A stretch of DNA of 64,000 bases from JAWWPY01 sp963822825 (lineage in GTDB: Bacteria; Actinomycetota; Actinomycetes; Streptosporangiales; Streptosporangiaceae). Positions 24,455 to 33,150 of this stretch are shown piece after piece. Made by a program: the position numbers and the translations under genes. The DNA lies in NCBI GenBank assembly GCA_963822825.1, contig CAWGIW010000013.1, positions 186,001 to 250,000 on the forward strand, written 5' to 3'. Within the stretch, counting starts at the first letter, position 1. The number at the start of each line of letters is the position of its first letter. The notes beneath the pieces were generated by a model. That model did not search any database. It was given only the letters and a program-made list of their open reading frames with translations, and had not been told where the DNA came from.

Positions 24455-24964
24455 GTGTATCTGACCAGCGACGACGTGCAAGACATCCTGCACCTGCTCG
24501 ATACGCTGCCGTTCGGCGAACTGCACTTGCGGACGGAGAGCTTCCACCTCTCACTGCGGCGCGCCGCCGACGGTGAATGGACGCAGACCACCCAGGTGCT
24601 CGCCCCGCCGAGGATCGCGCCACCCGCGGTGCCCGCTACGGCTGAGACCACCACGGGCGAGACCACCACGGGCGAGAGCCCGCCCTCCCCCGCCGCCCCG
24701 GCCGGGCATGGCGGCCGGCTGACCGAGGTGCCCGCGCCGCTGCCCGGCACGTTCTACCGGGCCCCCCGGCCGGGATCGCCGCCCTTCGTAGAGGTCGGCA
24801 GCGAAGTCGACGCGGACACCGTGGTCGGGATCATCGAGACGATGAAACTGATGAATTCGGTCTACGCCTGCCGCCGCGGCACGATCGCGATGCTATGCGT
24901 GGCCGACGCCGAATTCGTCCGGCAGGGCGCGGTGCTCATGCGGATCGATCCCGGGCCGCCATGA
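24455..24964 (+). CDS. Biotin carboxyl carrier protein
   Basis: A 169-residue acyl-carrier-type protein. The N-terminal 60 residues (SDDVQDILHLLDTLPFGELHLRTESFHLSLRR) resemble the AccB N-terminal segment, an Ala/Pro/Thr linker follows (about 62-95), and residues 96-168 form the biotinyl domain with GTFYRAPRPGSPPFVEVGSEVDADTVVGIIETMKLMNSV. The biotinylated Lys is in ETMKLM, a close variant of the usual EAMKM. The start is GTG 24455 after GGGAG at 24441-24445. Its stop overlaps the ATG of the biotin carboxylase gene. It shuttles carboxybiotin between the next two proteins. Confidence 0.9.
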   Translation: MYLTSDDVQDILHLLDTLPFGELHLRTESFHLSLRRAADGEWTQTTQVLAPPRIAPPAVPATAETTTGETTTGESPPSPAAPAGHGGRLTEVPAPLPGTFYRAPRPGSPPFVEVGSEVDADTVVGIIETMKLMNSVYACRRGTIAMLCVADAEFVRQGAVLMRIDPGPP

Positions 24965-26351
24965 GTTTCCGGCGGATTCTCATCGCGAACCGGGGCGAAA
25001 TCGCCGTGCGCATCCTGCGCACCTGCCACCGGCTTGGCATCGAAGCGGTGCTCGCGGCCTCCGAGGAAGATCTGGACTCCCTCCCGGCCCGGCTCGCGGA
25101 CGCCACGATCTGCATCGGTCCCGCCCAGCCGGCCGCGAGCTACCTCAACATCCGGGCGGTGGTGGACGCGGCGCTGGCCGTGGCGGCCGACGCGATCCAT
25201 CCCGGCTACGGCTTCCTGTCGGAGAACCCACGCCTCGCGCGGGCCTGCGCCGCCGCCGGTGTTGTCCTCATCGGGCCGGGCGAGAAGCAGCTCGACGCGA
25301 CCGGCGACAAGCTCAGGGCGCGCGACAACGCGCTCGCCGCGGGACTGCCGGTGACGCCGGGCGGTGAGGTCCGCGACATCACCGAGGCACTGCGGCTGGC
25401 GCGGGAAATCGGCTGGCCCGTGCTGGTCAAGGCGGTGGGCGGCGGCGGCGGCCGGGGCATCACGCAGGTCCGCCAGCCCGGTGACCTCGGCGAGGCGATC
25501 GACCGAGCGACGGCCGAGGCCGCCGCGGCGTTCGGCGACTCCCGGGTGTACCTGGAGCGCTTCGTCGCGCCCGGCCGTCACGTCGAGGTGCAGCTTCTCG
25601 GCGACGGCGACACCGTTATCCATCTCGGCGATCGTGACTGCTCGGTGCAGCGGCGCTATCAGAAGCTCGTCGAGGAGGCGCCGGCGCCGGCGCTGAGCGG
25701 CACGCTGCGCACCGGCATCCAGCAGGCCGCGACCGCCTTCGGCAAGCACCTGCGCTACCGCGGGGCCGGCACCGTGGAGTTCCTTGTTTACCCCGAGCGT
25801 GATGCCTTCTACTTCCTGGAGATAAATGCCCGCATCCAGGTCGAGCATCCGGTCACCGAGGCGGTCTGCGGCATCGACCTGGTCGCCGAGCAGATCGCCA
25901 TCGCCGAAGGACATCCCGTGTCCCTGACCCAGGCTGACGTGACCGTGGCCGGGCACGCGATCGAGTGCCGCGTCAACGCGGAGGACTGGACGCGCGGGCT
26001 TCCGCCCCGATCCGGGCATGGTGACCGAAGCGGTGTTCCCAGCGGGCGACGGCATCCGCGTCGATACCCACCTGCAGGCCGGAACGCGCGGTACCACCGT
26101 TCTATGACTCCCTGCTGGCCAAGCTGATCGCGCACGGATCTGATCGCGCTGACGCGCTGACCCGGCTGCGCCGGGCGCTCACCCACTGCCAGATCACCGG
26201 GGTCGCGACGAACCTGCCGATGCACGCCGCGCTGGCCGCGGACGCCGAGTTCTCCCGCGGCGGTGTTGACACCGGCTGGCTGGCCCGGTTCGCCGATCGC
26301 CAGGTGCGCAGCGTGACGGCGGCGCGGGCAGGCGGCCCGCCGGAGGAACCG
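24961..26351 (+). pseudogene. Biotin carboxylase subunit, frameshifted near the 3' end
   Basis: The first 345 residues are intact: FRRILIANRGEIAVRILRTCHRLG, the ATP-grasp glycine loop VGGGGGRGI, HVEVQLLGDG, RDCSVQRRYQKLVEEAPAP and FLEINARIQVEHPVTE. The C-terminal domain needs two frame corrections, near 26003 (extra C in GGGCTTCCGC) and near 26088 (extra base in ACGCGCGGTA), after which it reads FRPDPGMVTEAVFPAGDGIR and PFYDSLLAKLIAHGSDRADALTRLRRAL. It carboxylates biotin on the carrier protein with ATP and bicarbonate. In the final frame there is no stop before the ATG of the carboxyltransferase at 26352, so fusion is possible. Conservation on both sides favours sequencing error. Confidence 0.82.
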
Positions 26352-27859
26352 ATGGCTGACATCCAGATCCTCGACGTCTCGATCCGTGATGGCAATCAGA
26401 GCCTGTGGGGGCGACCGGGCTGACCACCGCGCAGATCTTGCAGATAGCCCCGGTGATGGACCGGGTCGGCTTCCGCGCGCTGGACTTTACCTCCAGCACG
26501 CACAGGGCGGTGGCCGTGCGCACGCACCGCGAGGACCCATGGGAAACGCATCCGGCTCACCCACGCCGAGATGCCGAACACACCCCTGCAGTTCATCGGC
26601 TCGGGACTGCGGTTCATCTCGTGGGAGCCCCTGCATCCGGACATGATGCAGCTCGCCTACGACCGGCTGGTGGCGGCGGGCATGTCCCGTTTCGTCGTGC
26701 TCGATCCCATGCATGACATGGCTGCGCTGCTCCGCTCGGCAAGCATGATCCGCCTGGCCGGGGGCAGTGAGATCATCGCCGCGCTCACCTTCACCATCAG
26801 CGACGCGCACCATGACAGCTACTACGCAGGTCTCGCCGGCCGAGCTGGCAGCGGCGCCGGACATCGACCGCGTCTACATCAAGGATCCGGCCGGGCTGCT
26901 TCGCTCCCGAGCGCGCCCGCACGCTGATTCCGGCGGTGCGGGCCCAGCTCGGGGGCAAGCCGCTGGAGCTTCACTCGCACTGCACGATCGGCCTGTCGCC
27001 GCTGACCTACCTCGCCGCCGCCGACCTCGGCGTGGAGGTTCTGCAGGTGGCGTGCGGCGCGCTGGCCAACGGGACCTCGCTGCCGGACGCGCAGCGCCTG
27101 GTCGCGAACCTGCGAGAGCTAGGGCACACGGCCGACGTTGACGACCGGCTGCTCGCGGCGGTGTCCGGCTACTTCACCGCCCTCGCGCGCGCCGAGGGCC
27201 TGCCCCCCGGCGCACCGCAGGAGTACGACGCGTCGTTCCTGCGCCATCAGGTGGCGGGCGGCGTGATGACGACCTTGAAGCGCCAGCTCGCCGAGCTCGG
27301 GCTGGAGGACATTTTGGCGAGGTCATGGAGGAGGTGAGCCGGGTCAGGGCCGAGCTCGGGTACCCGATTATGGTCACGCCGTTCCCGCAGATCGTCTGCT
27401 CCCAGGCGCTGTACAACATCATCGGCGACGAGCGGTACGCGAACGTCTCCGACCAGTTGATCAGATATGTGCTCGGCAAGTTCGGGGCGGCCCGCGGTGC
27501 CGGTGGACCCAGATGTCGCCGACCGTATCCTGTCGCGCCCGCGCGCCGCGGAACTGCGCACCGAACCTCCGCCCGCGTCGCCCGCCGAGCTGCGCAAGCG
27601 GTTCCCGGCGGGCATCTCGGGCGAGGAACTCTTGCTCCGCGCGACGATGCCCGCCGACCAGGTGGACGCGATGCTCGCCGCCGGGCCGCCGCCGCGGCAT
27701 CACCACCCCGACCTCAAGGGTGTCCTCGACCTGCTCCGGGGGCTGCGGGACGCCGGACTGCGTGGCCCGGGCCCGGTGTCACGCCTCGTTATCGACAAGC
27801 CCGGCTTCCAGCTCGAGCTTCGTGATGGCGGGCGCCCGGGGAACGCACATGCCGGGTGA
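26352..27859 (+). pseudogene. Biotin-dependent carboxyltransferase (OadA/5S-type TIM barrel), multiply frameshifted
   Basis: Pieces in successive frames give one protein of about 500 residues: MADIQILDVSIRDGNQSLWG (the D..RDG.Q active-site start), ATGLTTAQILQIAPVMDRVGFRALDFTSSTH, LQFIGSGLRFISWEPLHPDM, VIYIKDPAG-like DIDRVYIKDPAGLL, LELHSHCTIGLSPLTYLAAADLG (metal-binding His-x-His), and a C-terminal region with IMVTPFPQIVCSQALYNII and RYVLGKFG. Breaks occur near 26407, 26540, 26833, 26905, 27315 and 27484; most fit one inserted or lost base. The product would move CO2 from carboxybiotin to the acceptor. GGAGGA lies just before the ATG. The acceptor is not decided by sequence. Confidence 0.78.
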
Positions 27860-28760
27860 CGCGCGGCGAACGGCCGGGGCCCAGCTACCCCGGGACGTCA
27901 CCGAGCGGTTGCGCGCGGTACGCGGTTTCGTGCTCGACCTGGATGGCACGCTGGTGCTCGGCGACCGGAGCAACCACCAGCTCGCCCCCCTGCCCGGAGC
28001 GCTCGGCCTCACCCGCTGGCTCACTCAGCACCGCGTGCCGTTCGTCGTCCTGACCAACGGCACCACGCGGACGCCGCAGGACTACGCCCAGACGCTGCGA
28101 GAGCTGGGATTCGGCGTCGCCGACGACGCGGTGGTGACGCCGGCCAGTAGCGGCGCCCGCCTGCTGCGGCGCAAGGGGCACCGCCGGGTGATGGCGCTGG
28201 GCCACGACGGCCTGGCCGTCCCGCTGCGGGAGGCAGGCCTGGACGTGGTGGCCCCGGGTGATGGGGCGGCGCGCGGCGCGGCGGCGGCCGACGCGGTCCT
28301 GGTCGGCTGGTACCCGGACTTCACCATGCCCGCCCTGGAAGCGGCCTGCCATTCGGTCTGGGCGGGAGCGGCCCTGTACAGCAGCTCCCAGTCGATGTTC
28401 TTCGCCACGGCCGACGGCAACGCCCTGGGCACATCCCTGGCCATCTCCGCGATGATCAAGAGCATTACTGACTGCCGCGTTCACCTGGTCGGCAAGCCGT
28501 CGCTGCACGCGCTCCGCTGCGCGGCCAGCCGTCTGGGGATGCCCGTGCGCGACGTCGCCGTGGTGGGTGATGACCCGGACCTCGAAGTCCCCATGGCCCA
28601 CCGGGGCCGGGCCCTGGCCATCGCCGTCGGCACCGGGATCGGCGCTGCCGACTCGTTCGACCACCTGCCCGACGCGCGCGCGCCACACCTCAGCGTGGCG
28701 GGCGTGGACGAGCTGCTGGCCATCTGCCAGCAAATCGCCGGTGGGGCTCGCCGGTCCTAG
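27849..28760 (+). CDS. HAD-superfamily class IIA phosphatase (NagD/PGP-like)
   Basis: A 303-residue hydrolase. Motif I is FVLDLDGTLVLGD (nucleophile Asp 30, acid Asp 32), motif II is VVLTNGTTRT (about 68-77), motif III is HLVGKPS with the Lys near 214, and motif IV is VAVVGDDPDLEVPMAHRGR. The class IIA cap domain lies between motifs II and III. The ATG overlaps the end of the carboxyltransferase gene by 11 bases, so it belongs to the same operon. A phosphatase next to an enol- or phenol-phosphorylating pair may recycle a phosphorylated side product or clear 2-phosphoglycolate; this is inference. Confidence 0.85.
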   Translation: MPGDARRTAGAQLPRDVTERLRAVRGFVLDLDGTLVLGDRSNHQLAPLPGALGLTRWLTQHRVPFVVLTNGTTRTPQDYAQTLRELGFGVADDAVVTPASSGARLLRRKGHRRVMALGHDGLAVPLREAGLDVVAPGDGAARGAAAADAVLVGWYPDFTMPALEAACHSVWAGAALYSSSQSMFFATADGNALGTSLAISAMIKSITDCRVHLVGKPSLHALRCAASRLGMPVRDVAVVGDDPDLEVPMAHRGRALAIAVGTGIGAADSFDHLPDARAPHLSVAGVDELLAICQQIAGGARRS

Positions 28761-29043
28761 AGCGGCCGTGGATCCGCAGGGCTCAGCGTGAACGGGGATT
28801 TTGACGGTTGATTTCAATTTTAACTCCCGCGCGATTTTCGCAAGATGGCGCCCGAACCCACTCGCTCTTTTTGTGCGGCCGCACAAGCCGTAACGCCGTG
28901 CTTTTGGGCACCTGCCACAACGTAAGTGGATGGCCGCTCGAAGCGTGTGACGAGGGCTTGCGCCTGTGGTGGCTGAATTCTAATATCGGCTCACCTCGCC
29001 AAACCGGCGGGTTTATGCCGTCACCACAAGGAGGTGGGGGCAG
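28761..29043. other. Intergenic region upstream of the branched-chain-type importer
   Basis: About 280 bases that are clearly less GC-rich than the surroundings, with TTTTGACGGTTG near 28798-28809 and several A/T runs. It probably contains the terminator of the carboxylase operon and the promoter of the importer. I could not place a convincing -35/-10 pair. An AAGGAGG ribosome binding site is at 29028-29034. Confidence 0.4.
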
Positions 29044-30396
29044 GTGAGAATGTGCGCGCGCACGCCGGGTTTGCGGGCAACCGTTGCACTCGTTGCGGTA
29101 ATAGGACTGGTGGCGCTGGCCGGATGCAGCAGCAGCAGTACGCCAGCCGCCAGTAAGACCAGTTCGTCAGGCAGCACGTCCAGCTCGAGCCCCGCGGCGG
29201 TCAGCACGTCGCAGTGCGGCACCAAGCCGGGCGTGAAGGCGACCGGCACGCCAATAGCGCTGGGCGGGATCGTCACCAACCAGCCGGGAACGTCGTTCAC
29301 CGATATCGCGAACATGGCCAACGCGTACTTCACCTGCGTGAACGACAACGGCGGCATCAACGGCCACCCGATCAAGTACTACATCGAGCAGGAGCAGACC
29401 CAGCCCGCCCAGATCGCGGCCGAGTCCAAGCAGCTCGTCCAGACAGATCACGTGGTCGGGATCGTCGGCAACACGAGCATCATCGAATGCTCGATCGACT
29501 CTGGCTACTGGCAGAAGCTCGGCTACTACATCATCGACTCGGGGATCGCGCCCGAGTGCTGGTCGACCCCGAATAGCGCGGCCGTCAACATGGGCCCGCG
29601 GTACAGCTCCGACGGGGCGGTGCAGTACGCGCTCGCGCAGCACGCCTCCAAGATCGTATTCGACCAGTCGAACGTACCGGGCACCGGGTACATCGCCGCC
29701 GGTCCCGCCGCGCTCGCGGGAGCCAAGCACGTCCCCATCGTGCAACTGACCGAGAACGTGCCGATCTCCGACGCCAACTCGGTGGCGATCAAGGAAGTGG
29801 ACGACGCGGGGCCGAACGGCGCCGTGATCCTGAACTTCACCCCGCCCGAGGCGCTGGTGATTCTGCAGGCCGCGCAGAAGCTGGGCCTGGAGGACCGGGT
29901 CAAGCTGTGGGGGTGCTCGACGCCGTGTGACACCGACTTCCTGGCCACGTCGCTGGGCCCGAAGTGGAACAACAAGCTGTTCGTCAACGCCGAACTGACC
30001 CCGGCCGACGGGACCGCCACCGCGACGATGAACCTCTACCGGGCGATGTTCCAGCAGTACGGCTCGGCGGTCTCCGGCGGCATCGGCAGCTTCAGCCAGT
30101 TCGGGTTCGTTGAGGCGGAAGTCGCCGTGCACGCGCTGGAGACGATCACCGGCCCGTACACGATGGCGAGCGTCAACGCGGCGTTCAAAGCGGTGCAGAA
30201 CTACAACACCGGGATGCTGTGCCAGCTATGGACATACGGCACCTACCCGCTGCACATCCCCAACAACGAGGACTACACGGTCACGCCGAATAACGGCAAG
30301 ATGGTGACGGCCCAGGGCTGCACGCAAATCTCATCGGTCGATCCGCAGATCGCGGCATACCGCCAGGTCGCGGGCGTAGCGCCGACCGCGCCATGA
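29044..30396 (+). CDS. ABC transporter substrate-binding lipoprotein, branched-chain amino acid type (LivK-like)
   Basis: A 450-residue binding protein of the Leu/Ile/Val receptor-ligand family. The signal peptide ends in the lipobox LAGCS (Cys about residue 28), followed by a Ser/Thr linker of some 35 residues. The mature protein shows TPIALGGIVTNQPGTSFTDIANMANAYFTCVNDNGGINGHPIKYYIEQEQTQP, typical of the fold, and later IAAGPAALAGAKHVPIV. GTG 29044 is the start, nine bases after AAGGAGG. It heads a five-gene importer followed by a zinc alcohol dehydrogenase. The ligand may be an organic acid, amide or aromatic rather than an amino acid, given the neighbours. Confidence 0.87.
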   Translation: MRMCARTPGLRATVALVAVIGLVALAGCSSSSTPAASKTSSSGSTSSSSPAAVSTSQCGTKPGVKATGTPIALGGIVTNQPGTSFTDIANMANAYFTCVNDNGGINGHPIKYYIEQEQTQPAQIAAESKQLVQTDHVVGIVGNTSIIECSIDSGYWQKLGYYIIDSGIAPECWSTPNSAAVNMGPRYSSDGAVQYALAQHASKIVFDQSNVPGTGYIAAGPAALAGAKHVPIVQLTENVPISDANSVAIKEVDDAGPNGAVILNFTPPEALVILQAAQKLGLEDRVKLWGCSTPCDTDFLATSLGPKWNNKLFVNAELTPADGTATATMNLYRAMFQQYGSAVSGGIGSFSQFGFVEAEVAVHALETITGPYTMASVNAAFKAVQNYNTGMLCQLWTYGTYPLHIPNNEDYTVTPNNGKMVTAQGCTQISSVDPQIAAYRQVAGVAPTAP

Positions 30397-30442
30397 GGTA
30401 CCTGAGCCAGGAAGCGACGGAGCGTCCGCGATAGGCTGACCG

Positions 30443-31336
30443 ATGCCGAGCTGGCAGGATTTCGAGCCGTTCATCGTGAGTGGTCTGGCCCTGGGAGGGG
30501 TGTACGCCCTCTCAGGGGTGGGACTGGTCGTGCTCTACCGAGCCACCGGCGTCGTGTATCTGGCGTTCGGCGCCGTCGGGGCCATGGGCGCGCTGATCGC
30601 GTGGTCACTGATCAACGCGCACGTGCCCCACTGGATCGCGTGGCTGGTGTGCGTGGCGTTCGGCGGGGCCGTGACGCTCGGCTATGGGATCGTGTTCGGC
30701 CCGGCGCTGGCTAAGCGAGACCCGCTGGTCAAGGCCGTGGCCACCCTCGGGCTGACGCTCGTCCTGTTCGGGGCGATGGACCTGCTGTGGACCAGCAGCG
30801 GCGGGGAATCCCGCTCGATCACGTTGCCGACCGACGGCGGCGGGTTCATGGTCGGCCAGGTCCAGGTGAACTGGACGCAGGTCATCGGGCTGGGGGCCGG
30901 CGTCGCGATCACGGTCGTGACCGGGGCGTTCCTGCGCTTTACCAAGCTCGGGACGGCGATGCGGGCGATGGCCAACGACCGCGAGATCACCGCGACGCTC
31001 GGGGTGCCGGTACGGCGGGTGGAGGCGGCGGCCTGGCTCGGCTGCGGCCTGCTCGGCGGGGTGGCCGGGCTGCTGCTCGCCGACCTGGTCGCGCTCGATG
31101 CGACGACCCTCACCTTCCTGGTGATCTCGTCGCTGGCCGCGGCGCTGATCGCCCGGCTGCGCTCGATCACGCTCACGTTCGTGGCCGCGATCGCGATCGG
31201 CCTCATCCACGACCTGCTGACCCCGATCCAGGCGCTCACCAACTACCGCGACATGACCCCGTTCGTGCTCGCCGCCGTGGCGCTGCTGGTGCTCTCGCGG
31301 CACCGCGTCATATCGCTGTCTCGCGAGGAGGCCTAG
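30443..31336 (+). CDS. livH: Branched-chain amino acid-type ABC transporter permease (LivH)
   Basis: A 297-residue permease with about eight membrane helices. The N-terminal SGLALGGVYALSGVGLVVLYRATGVVYLAFGAVGAMGAL block is the LivH hallmark. The cytosolic loop FTKLGTAMRAMANDREITATLGVPVRRVEAAAWLGCGLLGGVAG contacts the ATPase. Its TAG stop overlaps a GTG at 31336, which might be the true beginning of the next permease. Confidence 0.88.
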   Translation: MPSWQDFEPFIVSGLALGGVYALSGVGLVVLYRATGVVYLAFGAVGAMGALIAWSLINAHVPHWIAWLVCVAFGGAVTLGYGIVFGPALAKRDPLVKAVATLGLTLVLFGAMDLLWTSSGGESRSITLPTDGGGFMVGQVQVNWTQVIGLGAGVAITVVTGAFLRFTKLGTAMRAMANDREITATLGVPVRRVEAAAWLGCGLLGGVAGLLLADLVALDATTLTFLVISSLAAALIARLRSITLTFVAAIAIGLIHDLLTPIQALTNYRDMTPFVLAAVALLVLSRHRVISLSREEA

Positions 31337-31430
31337 TGGCCGGACACGGACACCACGGGCCGCACCGCCACCGCGGGCGCCCGGCCACCGCTGCGGCGGC
31401 CGGGCGCCCGCGCGCTGACGCGCGCCGGCC

Positions 31431-32438
31431 GTGATCGCCGCCATGCTGCTGTTTGTGCTGTTCGCGCTGCCGCAGCTGCTGAGTCTCTACTTCATCGACG
31501 CGATGACGCAGGTGGCGGTGTACGCCATCGTCGCGCTCGGGCTTGGGGTGCTGGTCGGCCGGGTCGGCCTGGTCTCGCTCGGCCAGGTGGCGGTGCTCGC
31601 GATCGGCGCGTGGGTGGCCGCCCGGCTGCTGTTCGCCACATCGCTGCCATACCCGGTGGTCCTGCTGGGGGCGGGTGTGATCACGATGGTGCTCGGGACG
31701 CTGATCGGGCTGCCGGCCCTGCGGCTGCGGGGGCTGTACCTGGCGCTGATCACGCTGATGCTGGCGGGCGCGATCACGGTCGCGCTGGCCACGACGAACT
31801 TCCCCAACGGGGGCCACGGTTTCCTCGGCTACAACAGCAGCTCGGTGCACATCCCGGCGATCCGCCGGCCCAGCATCGCGGCCAGCGACCCCGCCTACTT
31901 CCGCTACTCGGTGGTGGTCGCGGCGCTGATGTTCCTGCTGGTGCTCGCGCATATCCGGACGCGACCCGGCCGGGCGTGGGCGGCGATCCGGCAGAGCGAG
32001 CCGACCGCGCTGGCCGCGGGGATCAACACCACGCTCTACAAGCTGTGGGCGTTCGCGCTGGCGTCGTTCGTCACGGGCGTCGCCGGTGGCGTGCTCGCGG
32101 GCGCCGTCCAGCGTCTGTACTCAATCGACTTCCCGACCTACTACTCGATCACGCTGCTGGCCGTGGTGCTGATGGGCGGCGCCTACAGCTTGTGGGGCGC
32201 GATCGTGGCCGCGCTGCTGTATGAGCTGCTGCCGGCCTTGCTCAACAACTGGGGTGTGTCCACCGACTGGCTGACGATCCTGTTCGGCCTCGGAGTGCTG
32301 CAGGTGCTGACCACCGCACCGGCCGGGCTGGCCGACCAGGTGCCCAAGGATCTGGGCCGCCTCGGGCGCCTGCTGCGCCGTCGTCTGCGGCGCGGGCGCC
32401 CGCGCCGGCCCGCACCGTCCGGGGGTGGCGCAAGTTGA
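31431..32438 (+). CDS. livM: Branched-chain amino acid-type ABC transporter permease (LivM)
   Basis: A 335-residue permease with the LivM pattern: MTQVAVYAIVALGLGVLVGRVGLVSLGQVAVLAIGAW near the start, LPALRLRGLYLALITLMLAGAI, and the EAA-type loop RTRPGRAWAAIRQSEPTALAAGINTTLYKLWAFALASFVTGVAGGVLAG. The assigned GTG 31431 leaves a 94-base gap after livH. Within this gap GTG 31336 opens a frame for a His-rich leader (AGHGHHGPHRHRGR) that ends at a TGA directly at 31429-31431, so one indel could join it to livM. The C-terminal 20 residues are unusually Arg-rich. Confidence 0.85.
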   Translation: MIAAMLLFVLFALPQLLSLYFIDAMTQVAVYAIVALGLGVLVGRVGLVSLGQVAVLAIGAWVAARLLFATSLPYPVVLLGAGVITMVLGTLIGLPALRLRGLYLALITLMLAGAITVALATTNFPNGGHGFLGYNSSSVHIPAIRRPSIAASDPAYFRYSVVVAALMFLLVLAHIRTRPGRAWAAIRQSEPTALAAGINTTLYKLWAFALASFVTGVAGGVLAGAVQRLYSIDFPTYYSITLLAVVLMGGAYSLWGAIVAALLYELLPALLNNWGVSTDWLTILFGLGVLQVLTTAPAGLADQVPKDLGRLGRLLRRRLRRGRPRRPAPSGGGAS

Positions 32439-33150
32439 TCGAAGTTACCGGCCTGACCGCCCGCTTCGGCGGCGTCACCTCGCTCGATGGCATGAGCGTG
32501 ACCTTCGAGCAGGGTACCTGCGGGCTGATCGGACCCAACGGCGCCGGGAAGACCACGTTCTTCAACGTGCTGAGCGGGTTCGTCCGCCCGGCGGCCGGGA
32601 CGGTGCTCGCGTTTGGGGAAGACTTGCTGTCGATGGTCCACTTCCGCCGCGCACGGTGGGGGGTGCGGCGGACGTTCCAGACCGAGCAGGCCATCGAGGA
32701 GCTGTCGGTGTTCGACAACGTCGCGCTGGTCTATGAGCACGCCAAGCTGAGCGGCGCCTCCCGGCGCCAGGATGTGCTCGGCGCCATCTCCTTCGCCGGG
32801 CTCGACGTCGATCCGCACGCCAGGGTGAACACGCTCGGGCCGGCCAGCGGCGCCTGGTGGAGGTCGCCCGCGCGGTCGTCGGACGGCCGAAGCTGGTGCT
32901 GCTCGACGAGCCCGCCGCCGGGCTGCCCGACGAGGAGACCGAGCACCTGGGCGAGGTGATCCGCCGGATCCCTGAGCACACCGGAGCGCTGACGATCCTC
33001 GTCAACCACGACATGAGCTTGGTGTCGGCCTGCTGCGAGACGACCGCCGTGCTCGACTTCGGCAAACTGATCGCCTCTGGTCCCACCGCCGAGGTGCTGC
33101 GGGACGAGCGCGTCATGCGCGCCTACCTGGGTACCGCGGAGTCGTTGTGA
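32435..33150 (+). pseudogene. livG: Branched-chain amino acid-type ABC transporter ATPase (LivG), frameshifted
   Basis: The first frame gives MIEVTGLTARFGGVTSLDGM, Walker A GPNGAGKTT, and FQTEQAIEELSVFDNVALVYEHAKLSGASRR. Near 32840 the frame breaks at NTLGPA; one extra C in GGCCAGCGG would continue as QRRLVEVARAVVGRPKLVLLDEPAAGLPDEE, with Walker B LVLLDEPA and the H-loop VNHDM. The signature motif is degenerate (LGPAQRRLVEVA instead of LSGGQ), as in some LivG relatives. Reconstructed length is about 238. The gene overlaps livM by four bases and livF by four bases (GTGA). The rest of the importer is intact, so a sequencing error is plausible. Confidence 0.82.

Noticed and set aside
28795..28830. 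TTGACG as -35 of the branched-chain importer promoter
   Set aside because: No -10-like hexamer lies 16-18 bases downstream, and the start codon is over 200 bases away.
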